A stretch of DNA of 64,000 bases, from contig NZ_JYKO02000001.1 of assembly GCF_000949385.2 (NCBI RefSeq), positions 4,234,222 through 4,298,221 on the forward strand, read 5' to 3'. This document shows positions 7,473 to 15,558 of this stretch, piece by piece. The notes beneath the pieces are model-generated. The model searched no databases and was not told the DNA's origin. It saw only the letters and a list, made by a program, of their open reading frames with translations. Source of the DNA: Pseudomonas sp. LFM046 (GTDB lineage: Bacteria > Pseudomonadota > Gammaproteobacteria > Pseudomonadales > Pseudomonadaceae). The position numbers and the translations under genes were made by a program. Within the stretch, counting starts at the first letter, position 1. Each line of letters starts with the position of its first letter.

Positions 7473-8955
7473 GCTCGAAGCGCTCCACGGAGTGACCGAC
7501 GCCGGGTTCGTGGTTGAACTCCTTCTCCAGCACCTCCTCCACCGGCACCGGCCGGAACGGGTTCACCTTCTGCACCACCAGGGTCCAGAACAGCGCGTAG
7601 GCGGCGGTCAGGCCGAGCATCACGCCGAAAGGCACGTAAATGTCGCTGGAGTTCATGCCCGGCGGGGTGATGAACCACATGCCAATGAGGATGCCTACCG
7701 ACGAGACGATCTGCGGCAGCGGGAACCAGGGCGAGCGATAGGCGCGCGGCAGGTCCGGGCGGCGGATGCGCAGCATCACCACCGAGAGGGTCACCAGCAG
7801 GTAGGCGGTACTCCAGGCACAGACGGCGGCCAGCACCAGGTTGAAGATATCGTCGGTATTGCCGCCCAGCCACCAGGCGTGCACGCAGGGAATGGCGGCC
7901 GCCACGGCGATGCACAGCAGCGGCGTCTTGAAGCGCGGGTGCAGGTAGGTGAAAACCCTGGGCAGCGCGCCGTCCACTGCCATGCCGTACATGATGCGCG
8001 GCAGGCCGGCCATCAGGGTGTTGATGGTGGCAGCACCGGCGAAGAGGAAGCCGATGCCCAGCCAGATCGGCCCGATGTCGCCCATCACCTGCTGGGCGAA
8101 CTGGGGAATGGCCATGGGCGTATCCAGCAGGTGCACGCCGGTAGCCTCGTCCAGCAGCACGTTCTCCACCTGGCGCTTCATCGCCGCGCCGTAGATGAAC
8201 ATGCAGGACGCCACGCCGAACAGCCCCAGGGCCATGGCGCGCGGCAGGGTGCGCGCCGAATGGCGCACTTCCGGGGCCAGCGGGGTGACGAACTCGCAGC
8301 CGACGAACATGAACATCGCCATGCCCACCAGGGACAGGATGGTGGTGAGGTCGGTACCCACCAGGGAAGCGCCGAACCAGCCGTCCAGCTGCACCGCCGG
8401 CGCGGCGATAAGGCCAGCCACGCCGAAGATCATCAACGTCGTCCACATGCCGAAGGTGAGGATCACCTCGGCCTTGCTGAATACGCTAATGCCGAAGGCG
8501 TTGAGGATGCCGAAGACGATCACGAAGCCCACGCCCAGCAACCAGGAGCCGCCGGCGGACTCCGCCAGGGTGTTGAGATGCTCGAAGTTCACCAGCGCCA
8601 TGACCCCGGAGAGGATGGTCTCGGCGGTGCCGGCGAACACGTGGACGATGAGGTAGGCGGAAATGGTCCCGGTGATGGCGAAGAAGCGTCCCAGGCCGCA
8701 GGAGATGTAGTCGTACACCGAACCCGTGGTTGGCAGGATGGAGGCGGCCTCGGCGAAGGTCGTGGCCTGCGCCAGCATCATCAGCGCGGCGATCAGCATG
8801 GCCGCAGCGAAGGCGCTGCCACCGATGCCGAAGCCCATGGTGGCGGTGAGGATCACCGGGCTGGCCATGATCAGGCCGATGGTACTGGCGAGGGCGGTGG
8901 GGAAACCGACCGTTCCCTGCTCCAGGTGGGCTGAGAGTCTTGCGTGGATGGACAT
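7453..8955 (-). CDS. APC-family permease, probably for an aromatic amine
   Basis: The 500-residue protein has about 12 hydrophobic membrane segments and the APC-superfamily signature near the N-terminus (GFPTALASTIGLIMASPVIL), with a Tyr/Ser-rich stretch TTGSVYDYISCGLGRFFA in the next loop. It lies between an arylacetaldehyde dehydrogenase gene and DUF3156/feaR on one strand. That arrangement points to uptake of the substrate of that pathway, such as tyramine or phenylethylamine. An amino-acid substrate cannot be excluded, since APC permeases are not separable by eye. The start at 8955 follows GAGGT about 9 bases upstream. Confidence 0.8.
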   Translation of the reverse strand: MSIHARLSAHLEQGTVGFPTALASTIGLIMASPVILTATMGFGIGGSAFAAAMLIAALMMLAQATTFAEAASILPTTGSVYDYISCGLGRFFAITGTISAYLIVHVFAGTAETILSGVMALVNFEHLNTLAESAGGSWLLGVGFVIVFGILNAFGISVFSKAEVILTFGMWTTLMIFGVAGLIAAPAVQLDGWFGASLVGTDLTTILSLVGMAMFMFVGCEFVTPLAPEVRHSARTLPRAMALGLFGVASCMFIYGAAMKRQVENVLLDEATGVHLLDTPMAIPQFAQQVMGDIGPIWLGIGFLFAGAATINTLMAGLPRIMYGMAVDGALPRVFTYLHPRFKTPLLCIAVAAAIPCVHAWWLGGNTDDIFNLVLAAVCAWSTAYLLVTLSVVMLRIRRPDLPRAYRSPWFPLPQIVSSVGILIGMWFITPPGMNSSDIYVPFGVMLGLTAAYALFWTLVVQKVNPFRPVPVEEVLEKEFNHEPGVGHSVERFEHVSKPV

Positions 8956-9068
8956 GGTGCTGGACCTCGAAGACGGATGTTGTCGTTGTTAGGGTTCAAG
9001 GCATGTGGAAGGCCGGGCCCGGAGGCCCGGCGAAGGTCATCGAAGGCCAATGCCTCCGGCGGCGTGGC

Positions 9069-10556
9069 TCAGTAGGCGATGCACACGGACTTGTTCTCGG
9101 TGAAGGCCTCGATGGCCGCATGGCCCATCTCGCGGCCGATGCCAGACTGCTTGAAGCCGCCAAAGGGCATCGAAGGGTCCAGCAGGTTGTGGGCGTTGAC
9201 CCAGACGGTGCCGGCCTTCAGGCGCGGGATCAGCCCCATCACCTGCTTCAGGTCATTGGACCAGATGCTGGCGGCCAGGCCGTAGGGGCTGTCGTTGGCC
9301 AGGGCGACCACTTCATCGAGGTCGTCGAAGGCGGTGGCCACCAGCACCGGACCGAAGATTTCCTCGCGAACCACCTGCATCTCCGGACGCACATTGGCGA
9401 TCACCGTCGGCTGGACGAAGAAGCCCCGTTCGCCGTACGCCTCGCCGCCGCAGATGACGCTGGCACCCTGGGCACGACCGCTGTCGATCATGCCCAGCAC
9501 GCGACGCTGCTGCTTGGCGGAGATCAGCGGGTTGATCTGCGCGGACGGGTCCAGGCCCGGCCCGATGCTGAGCGAACTGGCGATGCCATGCAGGCGCTCC
9601 AGCACCTGGTCGAAGGACTTGCGCTGCACGTAGAGGCGCGAGCCTGCCGTGCACACCTGGCCCTGGTTGAAGAAGATCGCCCCGGCGGCACCGGCAGCGG
9701 CGTTGTCCAGGGCGGTGTCGTCGAGCACGATCACCGGCGATTTGCCGCCCAATTCCAGGGTGAAGCGGGTCATGTTCTCCACCGCCGCGTGACCGATCAG
9801 CTTGCCCACCGGGGTGGAGCCGGTGAAGGCGAGCTTGTCGATCCCCGGATGCGCCGCCAGGGCCGCACCGGCCTCGGCGCCCACACCGGTGACGATGTTC
9901 ACCACACCCGCCGGAATGCCCGCCTCCAGGCACAGCCGGCCCAGGCGCAGGGCGGTGAGCGGGGTCTCGTCGGCGGGCTTGAGCACCACGGTGCAACCGC
10001 AGGCCAGGGCCGGCACGATCTTCCACAGCGCCATCATCAGCGGGAAGTTCCAGGGCACGATGGCGCCCACGACACCCACCGGTTCCGGCACCGTGTAGGC
10101 GCGGTACTTGCCGCCGGGAATGGCGCCAATCGAGACATCCAGGCTCTTGCCTTCGATCTTGGTGGCCCAGCCGGCCATGTAGCGCACGTACTCGACGCTG
10201 GCGCCCACCTCGATGGCGCGCGACAGGTTGATCGACTTGCCGTTGTTCAGGGTTTCCAGTTGCGCCAGCTCTTCGCCGTGGGCCTCCAGCAGATCGGCCA
10301 GTTTCAGCAGCAGGCGCTCGCGGTCTGCCGGACGCTGTTGCGCCCAGCTGCCCTCGAAGGCGCGGCGCGCGGCACCCACTGCCAGGTCGACATCCTGCGC
10401 GGCGGCAACGGCGACCCGCGCCAGCGCCTCGCCCGTGGCGGGGTTGAACACCGGCATCTCGGCGCCGGACAGCGCCGGGCGCGCTTCCCCGTCGATCAGC
10501 AGGCCGTGGCGGGCCTGGACGAAGGCCGCCACGCGGGGGTCAAGGGCAATGCTCAT
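9069..10556 (-). CDS. feaB: Arylacetaldehyde (phenylacetaldehyde-type) dehydrogenase
   Basis: The 495-residue NAD-dependent aldehyde dehydrogenase starts at ATG 10556 after AGAGGA; the frame continues upstream but without a ribosome-binding site. The catalytic base Glu268 lies in LELGGKSP and the nucleophile Cys302 in NQGQVCTAGSR. The cofactor site shows FTGSTPVGKLI, and the C-terminus has the PFGGFKQSGIGREMG motif. Length and sequence resemble FeaB/PadA phenylacetaldehyde dehydrogenases, which oxidise arylacetaldehydes made from phenylethylamine or tyramine to arylacetates. The downstream permease, DUF3156 and feaR fit this. If the substrate is 4-hydroxyphenylacetaldehyde, the product feeds the hydroxylase at 2.7-4.9 kb. 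Confidence 0.82.
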   Translation of the reverse strand: MSIALDPRVAAFVQARHGLLIDGEARPALSGAEMPVFNPATGEALARVAVAAAQDVDLAVGAARRAFEGSWAQQRPADRERLLLKLADLLEAHGEELAQLETLNNGKSINLSRAIEVGASVEYVRYMAGWATKIEGKSLDVSIGAIPGGKYRAYTVPEPVGVVGAIVPWNFPLMMALWKIVPALACGCTVVLKPADETPLTALRLGRLCLEAGIPAGVVNIVTGVGAEAGAALAAHPGIDKLAFTGSTPVGKLIGHAAVENMTRFTLELGGKSPVIVLDDTALDNAAAGAAGAIFFNQGQVCTAGSRLYVQRKSFDQVLERLHGIASSLSIGPGLDPSAQINPLISAKQQRRVLGMIDSGRAQGASVICGGEAYGERGFFVQPTVIANVRPEMQVVREEIFGPVLVATAFDDLDEVVALANDSPYGLAASIWSNDLKQVMGLIPRLKAGTVWVNAHNLLDPSMPFGGFKQSGIGREMGHAAIEAFTENKSVCIAY

Positions 10557-10690
10557 CTCGATTCCTCTTCTCGCTCGGCCACCGGGGCGGCCGGGTATCT
10601 CGGATAGTCGAATGGCACTCTGCGGCAAACCCCGCGGCCGCTCTTGACCCTCCCTGCCGGGAGATTTGCCACTGGCTGCCAGGGCACGGC

Positions 10691-10725
10691 CGGCAGAGAC
10701 AACCCACCGGGCAGGGACAGACAAG
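10691..10725. promoter_or_regulatory. Candidate FeaR-type site in the feaB/phosphatase divergent promoter
   Basis: GGGCA-N8-CAAG (10709-10725) is preceded by a weaker half-site CGGCA at 10691. The pattern recurs as TGGCA-N8-CAAG at 11550-11566 and 21211-21227. It resembles the TGNCA-N8-AAA pattern I recall for E. coli FeaR. Assignment is inference. Confidence 0.4.
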
Positions 10726-10809
10726 CGTCGCCTCCGCCTTTGACGGACAAGGACAGTCGAGATGGCCGGAACCACCGTCTCGTCCCTTCCCACAATAAGG
10801 ACCGTTGCC

Positions 10810-11529
10810 ATGCAAAAGCCCCCACGCGCCCTGTTGTTCGGCCTCGCCCTGCTCCTTCCCGCGCTGGCCGTCCAGGCCGAACCGGCCACCCCCTACCCGC
10901 CCTACCTCGCCGAAGCCCGGCTCCAGTTGGCCGACTACCTGCCCCCGCCCCCTGCTGCCGATTCGCCTGCGGCCCGAGCCGACCTCCAGGCCGTGCTCGA
11001 CGCCCAGGCCGCGCGCAGTACCGCACAGGTGAGAAAGGTGCAGGCTGACGACCAGTGGGAAGACGGTGTCTTCCCCTTCGCCGCCGACCTGCTCGGCAAG
11101 AACTTCGCGGCAGAGCGGCTACCGCTGACCCGCGCCTTCTTCCGCCGCGCCCAGGAAGACCTGGTGCAGGTGCTGATGCCTGCCAAGCAGCACTTCGACC
11201 GGCCCCGCCCCTATGAGGCCGACGCCAGGGTGAAGCCCGTGCTGCCGCCGCCGGAAGGCGATTCCTACCCCAGCGGCCACAGCATGAACGCCTACCTCAA
11301 TGCCACCCTGCTGGGCATGGCGGTGCCGGAACGACACGCCGAGTTGTTCGAACGCGCACAGGAACATGCCGCGAGCCGGGTGATCGCCGGCGTGCATTAC
11401 CCCAGCGACCTGGAAGGCGGGCAGCTCGCCGCCGCAGCCCTGGTAGCGAACCTGCTGACGGACCCACAGGCCGCCGCCGACTTCACGCGGGTGCGCCAGG
11501 AAATCCGCGCGGAACTGGAGCGCAACTAG
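10810..11529 (+). CDS. Periplasmic PAP2-family acid phosphatase
   Basis: The 239-residue protein starts at 10810 after AAGGA; a longer frame from 10762 has no ribosome-binding site. A signal peptide ends after VQA near residue 23. The three PAP2/class A acid phosphatase motifs are present: K126-x4-RPRP, PSGH at 154-157 and SR-x5-HxxSD-like SRVIAGVHYPSD at 189-200, with the histidines that form the phosphoenzyme and protonate the leaving group. It should hydrolyse phosphomonoesters or lipid phosphates outside the inner membrane. It sits between feaB and the transaminase, and a link to amine catabolism is not obvious. Confidence 0.87.
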   Translation: MQKPPRALLFGLALLLPALAVQAEPATPYPPYLAEARLQLADYLPPPPAADSPAARADLQAVLDAQAARSTAQVRKVQADDQWEDGVFPFAADLLGKNFAAERLPLTRAFFRRAQEDLVQVLMPAKQHFDRPRPYEADARVKPVLPPPEGDSYPSGHSMNAYLNATLLGMAVPERHAELFERAQEHAASRVIAGVHYPSDLEGGQLAAAALVANLLTDPQAAADFTRVRQEIRAELERN

Positions 11530-11566
11530 GCAGGGCCAGGCAACCGGCCTGGCACGGACAGACAAG
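11528..11566 (+). promoter_or_regulatory. Tandem candidate FeaR-type sites upstream of the transaminase
   Basis: AGGCA-N8-CAAC (11528-11544) and TGGCA-N8-CAAG (11550-11566) form a direct repeat with a 22-base period, two helical turns, ending about 67 bases before the GTG start at 11633. Direct repeats on one face of the helix are typical of AraC-family activators. Sequence is observed; the regulator is inferred. Confidence 0.45.
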
Positions 11567-11632
11567 ACGCCCCCGGCCGGTTGCGGCACAAATGCCACAC
11601 AGCCGCACCGCTGCACGACAGGAGAATTCATT

Positions 11633-12970
11633 GTGAGCACCAAAGACACCGCCTTCTGGCACCCCATGCTGCACCCCAACGAGATGAAGCAGCGCGAACC
11701 CATCCGCATCCTCCGTGGTGAGGGCTGCTTCGTCTTCGATGACAAGGGCAATCGCCTGGTGGACGGCGTGGCGGGCCTGTGGAACGTCAACGTCGGCCAC
11801 GGCCGCAAGGAGATCAAGGCCGCCATCACCGCCCAGCTGGACGAGCTGGAATACTTCCAGCTGTTCGACGGCATCAGCCACCCGCGCGCCGAGGAACTGG
11901 CCGCCAAGGTGATTGGCATGCTGGAACCCGAAGGCATGCGCCGCGTGGCCTTCAGCTCCGGCGGCTCCGACGCCGTGGAAACCGCGCTGAAGCTCGCCCG
12001 CCAGTACTGGAAGCTGCAGGGCCAGGCCGACCGCACCAAGTTCATCTCCCTGCGCCAGGGCTACCACGGCACCCACTTCGGCGGCGCTTCGGTGAACGGC
12101 AACACGGTGTTCCGCCGCAACTACGAGCCGCTGCTGCCCGGTTGCTTCCACGTCGACACGCCCTGGCTCTACCGCAACCCCTACAGCCAGGACCCGGAAG
12201 AACTGGGGCAGATCTGCGCCGACATCCTCGAGCGGGAAATCCAGTTCCAGAGCCCGGACACCGTGGCCGCCTTCATCGCCGAGCCGATCCAGGGCGCGGG
12301 TGGTGTGATCGTGCCGCCGGCCAACTACTGGCCGCTGATCCGCAAGGTCTGCGACAAGTACGGCGTGCTGCTGATCGCCGATGAAATCGTCACCGGCTTC
12401 GGCCGTTCCGGCGCCATGTTCGGCAGCCGCCTGTGGGGCGTGAAGCCGGACATCATGTGCCTGGCCAAGGGCATCTCCTCGGGCTACATCCCGCTGGGCG
12501 CCACCGTGGTCAACGAGCGCATCGAGCAGGCCTTCGCGGGCAATGGCGACTTCACCGGCGCCATCATGCATGGCTACACCTACTCCGGGCATCCGGTGGC
12601 CTGCGCCGCGGCCCTGGCCAACCTGGATATCGTCGAGCAGGAAAACCTGCCGGCCAACGCCGCCAAGCAGGGCGACTACCTGCTCAGCAGCCTCGCCTCC
12701 TTCCCCGAACGCTTCGCCGCTGTCGGCGAGGTGCGCGGCAAGGGTCTGATGGTGGCGCTGGACCTGGTGAGCGACAAGGCCAGCCGCGACCCCATCGACC
12801 CCATGGGCGGCTACGCCAACCGCGTCGCCGAGATCGCCCGCGCCAACGGTGTGATGGTGCGCCCGGTGGGCACCAAGATCATCCTTTCGCCGCCGCTGGT
12901 AATCGAGAAGGAGCAGATCGACACCATCGTCAATGCCCTTGCGATAGGTTTCCAGGAAGCCCATCTGTAA
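11633..12970 (+). CDS. Class III omega-transaminase (PLP-dependent)
   Basis: The gene starts with GTG at 11633 after AGGAG and encodes 445 residues. It is a fold-type I, class III aminotransferase of the beta-alanine/putrescine:pyruvate type. The cofactor lysine is Lys279 in CLAKGISSGYIPLGA, the pyridine-nitrogen Asp is Asp250 in LLIADEIVTGFGR, and the phosphate-binding stretch is SSGGSDAVET. EPIQGAGGVIVPP and THGYTYSGHP-like MHGYTYSGHP are also typical. Such enzymes move a terminal amino group to pyruvate and release an aldehyde. Placed beside an arylacetaldehyde dehydrogenase with no amine oxidase gene in the window, it may perform the deamination step. The substrate remains unproven. Confidence 0.85.
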   Translation: MSTKDTAFWHPMLHPNEMKQREPIRILRGEGCFVFDDKGNRLVDGVAGLWNVNVGHGRKEIKAAITAQLDELEYFQLFDGISHPRAEELAAKVIGMLEPEGMRRVAFSSGGSDAVETALKLARQYWKLQGQADRTKFISLRQGYHGTHFGGASVNGNTVFRRNYEPLLPGCFHVDTPWLYRNPYSQDPEELGQICADILEREIQFQSPDTVAAFIAEPIQGAGGVIVPPANYWPLIRKVCDKYGVLLIADEIVTGFGRSGAMFGSRLWGVKPDIMCLAKGISSGYIPLGATVVNERIEQAFAGNGDFTGAIMHGYTYSGHPVACAAALANLDIVEQENLPANAAKQGDYLLSSLASFPERFAAVGEVRGKGLMVALDLVSDKASRDPIDPMGGYANRVAEIARANGVMVRPVGTKIILSPPLVIEKEQIDTIVNALAIGFQEAHL

Positions 12971-12976
12971 CCCTTC

Positions 12977-13008
12977 GGAGCGCGGCCCATGCCGCGCTCC
13001 TCCGTTTT
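12977..13008 (+). terminator. Rho-independent terminator after the transaminase
   Basis: A perfect 10-base stem GGAGCGCGGC (12977-12986) / GCCGCGCTCC (12991-13000) with loop CCAT is followed by TCCGTTTT. It starts 7 bases past the TAA of the transaminase gene and argues for a separate start for the LuxR-type gene. Confidence 0.85.
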
Positions 13009-13021
13009 CGGGAGCAGCGCC

Positions 13022-13678
13022 ATGCACAACGACTTCGGCCTGCACTGCCTGCACGCCTTCAGCCGGGTTGTCCCGGCCTCCTGCTTCGCCTTCTACCGGG
13101 TCGACCCACACCTGCGCGCCCGCGACTTCCAGCTCCTGCGCATGGACGCCCGGACCCACCGCGACTACCTCGACCACTACCGCGACTTCGACCCGCTGCA
13201 GCCCGCCCTTTGCCGCGACGAACGCCGCGCCGTGGTGTCACTGCGGGAAGCCATGGCACGCCAGGCCGACAATTCGCGGCGTATCTACCAGGGCTTCCTG
13301 GTCCGCCATGGAATCCGCGATGTGGTGGAAGTGATCGCCCATGATCGCCAGCGGCCGGTGGCGGGCGTCTCCCTGCTGCGTCTGGGCAGCCAGACGCCCT
13401 TCGATGCCGATGAACTGCAGCGCCTGGATGGCCTGCGCGGCCTGCTCGACCTCGCCGTGCGCCAGCTGCCGGACGCGCCAGCGGAGAAGGATCGGCTGAC
13501 CGGTTTCACCCCTCGGGAACAGGAAATCGCCCTGCTCCTGCGCGAAGGCCTGTCCAACAAGGACCTCGCCCGGCAGCTCGATATGGGGCTGGCCACGGTG
13601 AAGACCCACCTTATCCACCTGTTCCGCAAGACCGGTGCACGCAGCCGGACCGAACTGGTGAGGAAGCTCTTCCCCTAG
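13022..13678 (+). CDS. LuxR-type regulator (GerE helix-turn-helix)
   Basis: The start at 13022 gives 218 residues; an earlier ATG at 12989 lies inside the terminator hairpin and is unlikely. Residues 155-215 form a classical GerE/LuxR DNA-binding domain (LTGFTPREQEIALLLREGLSNKDLA, LGLATVKTH-like MGLATVKTHLIHLFRKTGARSR). The N-terminal 150 residues resemble neither an autoinducer-binding domain nor a receiver with its Asp. They are rich in charged residues and may be a GAF-like sensor. It separates the transaminase from moaF, so it may regulate one of them. Confidence 0.82.
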   Translation: MHNDFGLHCLHAFSRVVPASCFAFYRVDPHLRARDFQLLRMDARTHRDYLDHYRDFDPLQPALCRDERRAVVSLREAMARQADNSRRIYQGFLVRHGIRDVVEVIAHDRQRPVAGVSLLRLGSQTPFDADELQRLDGLRGLLDLAVRQLPDAPAEKDRLTGFTPREQEIALLLREGLSNKDLARQLDMGLATVKTHLIHLFRKTGARSRTELVRKLFP

Positions 13679-13736
13679 GATGGGGCGGGTGGTGTTCCGC
13701 GAGCTGAGCGAAACCTATCAATCACCGTGTCAGACC

Positions 13737-13762
13737 GATGGGTATCGCAAGCTCCACCCATC
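13737..13762. repeat. Short intergenic palindrome upstream of moaF
   Basis: GATGGGT (13737-13743) and ACCCATC (13756-13762) are inverted repeats of a type common in Pseudomonas intergenic DNA. It lies about 95 bases before the moaF start. Confidence 0.45.
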
Positions 13763-13857
13763 CTACGACCCGAACGTGCCACCTCCACCTTCCGGTTGAT
13801 ACCACCCCTCCCCCATCCAGCCGAGCATGGCGTCATCCCAACCCACGGAGATGAGCC

Positions 13858-14673
13858 ATGACTACCCAACCCGAATGGATCACCGTCGGCGCCCTGGCCG
13901 ACGGTTTCGCCCCGCAAGCCTTCATCCTGCCCAGCCTGGCGGACCTTGCCGGCCGCACCTTCACCCTGCACTTCGCCAACGGCTGGCGGATCGAGCACCG
14001 CTTCGGCGCCGAGCAGCTCGCCTGGTCATTGCAGGACGGCAGCGGCGGCGAGGCGTCCTACCGCGCCACCTCGGTGCGCGAGGGCCTGTACCTGGTGGAC
14101 TTCCTCAAGCAGGAGAACGGCCGCACGGTCTCGGTAAGCCTGGTGCTGGATATCGCCAACGCCGCCTTCACCGCCGTGCTCGGGCGCATGCCCAGCGAGG
14201 CGGAATGCCGGGGCGACCTGTTCGGCAAGGCGCTCGCCGGTGGCGAGCTGACGTCGGTGAAGGCGGAATTCCTCCACGGCAGCCTCGACCGCCCCTGGCG
14301 CGAAGGCGCCTGCCCCCACGCGCCGAGCCTCGAACTGGTAGGCCTGCGCAACCTCTACCGCTACAGCCCCAGCGAGGTCTACGAGCACCTCTACCTCAAC
14401 GAGAACTTCTATAGCTGGCAGTGCCTCAAGGGGGTCGAGCAGGGCCTGGCGGACACCGACCGCTGCCACACTTTGAAGATCGCCGAGTCGCTCTACCTCT
14501 TCGTCTGGCGGGAGAAGATCATCCCCACCCTCGGCGTGGTGCTGATCGACCTGCAGCACCATCGCAGCGACGGCAAGATCTGCGGCTATGCCGGCGGCGA
14601 CTTCGGCCAGTTGTCGAACTTCCCGGTGAGTTCCCACTGCAGCGTGCTGAACCGCACGGAGTATCCGCTGTGA
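13858..14673 (+). CDS. moaF: MoaF-like protein of the monoamine regulon
   Basis: The 271-residue protein begins MTTQPEWITVGALADGFAPQ and resembles MoaF: a first beta-rich lipocalin-like half (FTLHFANGWRIEHRF, ASYRATSVREGLYLVDF) and a related second half (SEVYEHLYLNENFYSWQC, HTLKIAESLYLFVWREKIIP). Despite its name in databases, MoaF was described in the Klebsiella monoamine (tyramine) regulon next to moaE, not in molybdopterin synthesis. The same pairing appears here: the next gene is a short-chain dehydrogenase whose GTG start overlaps this TGA. No signal peptide is present. The molecular function is unknown. Confidence 0.8.
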   Translation: MTTQPEWITVGALADGFAPQAFILPSLADLAGRTFTLHFANGWRIEHRFGAEQLAWSLQDGSGGEASYRATSVREGLYLVDFLKQENGRTVSVSLVLDIANAAFTAVLGRMPSEAECRGDLFGKALAGGELTSVKAEFLHGSLDRPWREGACPHAPSLELVGLRNLYRYSPSEVYEHLYLNENFYSWQCLKGVEQGLADTDRCHTLKIAESLYLFVWREKIIPTLGVVLIDLQHHRSDGKICGYAGGDFGQLSNFPVSSHCSVLNRTEYPL

Positions 14674-15452
14674 AGGGCCGCACCGTGCTCATCACCGGAG
14701 CCGGCAGTGGCATAGGCGCGGCCTGTGCGCAACGTCTCACCCACGACGGCGCGCAACTGGTGCTGGTGGGAAGGCGTCGCGAACCGCTGGAGGACGTGGC
14801 CGCCGGGACCGGCGGCCTGGTGCTCTGCGGGGATGCCGCCAGCAGCGCCGACTGGGCCCGCTTCATCCCGGCCATCCGCGAGCGCTTCGGTGGCCTCGAC
14901 GGGGTGATCGCCAACGCCGGCGGCCATGGCCTGGGCAGCGCCACCGAAACTTCGGACGAGGACTGGCAGGCGGCAATGCGCGCCAACCTGGACAGCGCCT
15001 TCTACACCGCCCGCGCCTGCCTGCCGCTACTGGCACAGCGGCGCGGCGCCCTGGTGCTGATGGCCTCCATCGCCGCCCTGGCAGCCGGCGAAGGCGTTTG
15101 CGGCTACACCACCGCCAAGCACGCCCTCCTCGGCCTCACCCGCTCCCTGGCCCGGGACTTTGGCCCGCAGGGCGTGCGGGTGAACGCCGTCTGCCCGGGC
15201 TGGGTGCGCACACCCATGGCCGACGCCGAGATGCAGCCGTTGATGGAGCGTCATGGCGAAGATCTGGAGGCGGCCTATGCGCGGGTTACCGCCGAAGTGC
15301 CACTGCGCCGCCCCGCCAAGCCGGAGGAAATCGCCAGCGTCTGCCGCTTCCTGCTCTCGGACGAAGCCTCCATCATCACTGGCGCCAGCCTGGTGGCCGA
15401 TGGCGGGTCGAGCATCGTGGACGTGCCGACCTTGGCGTTCGGGCGGGCCTAG
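14670..15452 (+). CDS. moaE: Short-chain dehydrogenase/reductase, MoaE-like
   Basis: The GTG start at 14670 overlaps the moaF stop codon (GTGA), a sign of coupled translation, and gives 260 residues. It is a classical SDR: the cofactor motif GAGSGIG at 10-16, NAGG near 82, catalytic Ser133 in LMASIAA, and Tyr146-x3-Lys150 in GYTTAKHALLG, followed by the C-terminal ADGGSS. The arginine pair in VLVGRRREPL fits NADP or NAD binding. Pairing with moaF suggests oxidation or reduction of an alcohol, aldehyde or ketone arising from aromatic amines. The substrate is not known. Confidence 0.85.
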   Translation: MKGRTVLITGAGSGIGAACAQRLTHDGAQLVLVGRRREPLEDVAAGTGGLVLCGDAASSADWARFIPAIRERFGGLDGVIANAGGHGLGSATETSDEDWQAAMRANLDSAFYTARACLPLLAQRRGALVLMASIAALAAGEGVCGYTTAKHALLGLTRSLARDFGPQGVRVNAVCPGWVRTPMADAEMQPLMERHGEDLEAAYARVTAEVPLRRPAKPEEIASVCRFLLSDEASIITGASLVADGGSSIVDVPTLAFGRA

Positions 15453-15513
15453 CACTCTCCACTCGGCCCCGACGACGTGCCCAAAAAGCGGGCTTGGAGC
15501 AAGCGTCAATCAC

Positions 15514-15527
15514 GTTAAGATATTAAC
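15514..15527. promoter_or_regulatory. Candidate HpaR-type operator upstream of the MFS gene
   Basis: GTTAA-GATA-TTAAC is a perfect 5-4-5 inverted repeat ending about 30 bases before the MFS start at 15559. It shares the TTAAC half-site with the palindromes before hpaG1, dctP and feaR but has a different centre. Confidence 0.4.
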
Positions 15528-15558
15528 TTTCTCTTTCCGCCAAGCTCGCAACTGCACG

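Noticed and set aside
12989-13021. Upstream ATG as the start of the LuxR-type gene
   Set aside because: It lies in the stem of the transaminase terminator and has no ribosome-binding site; the ATG at 13022 is better.
13858-14673. Molybdenum cofactor synthesis gene, from the name MoaF
   Set aside because: The name comes from the monoamine regulon; no molybdopterin synthesis gene is nearby.
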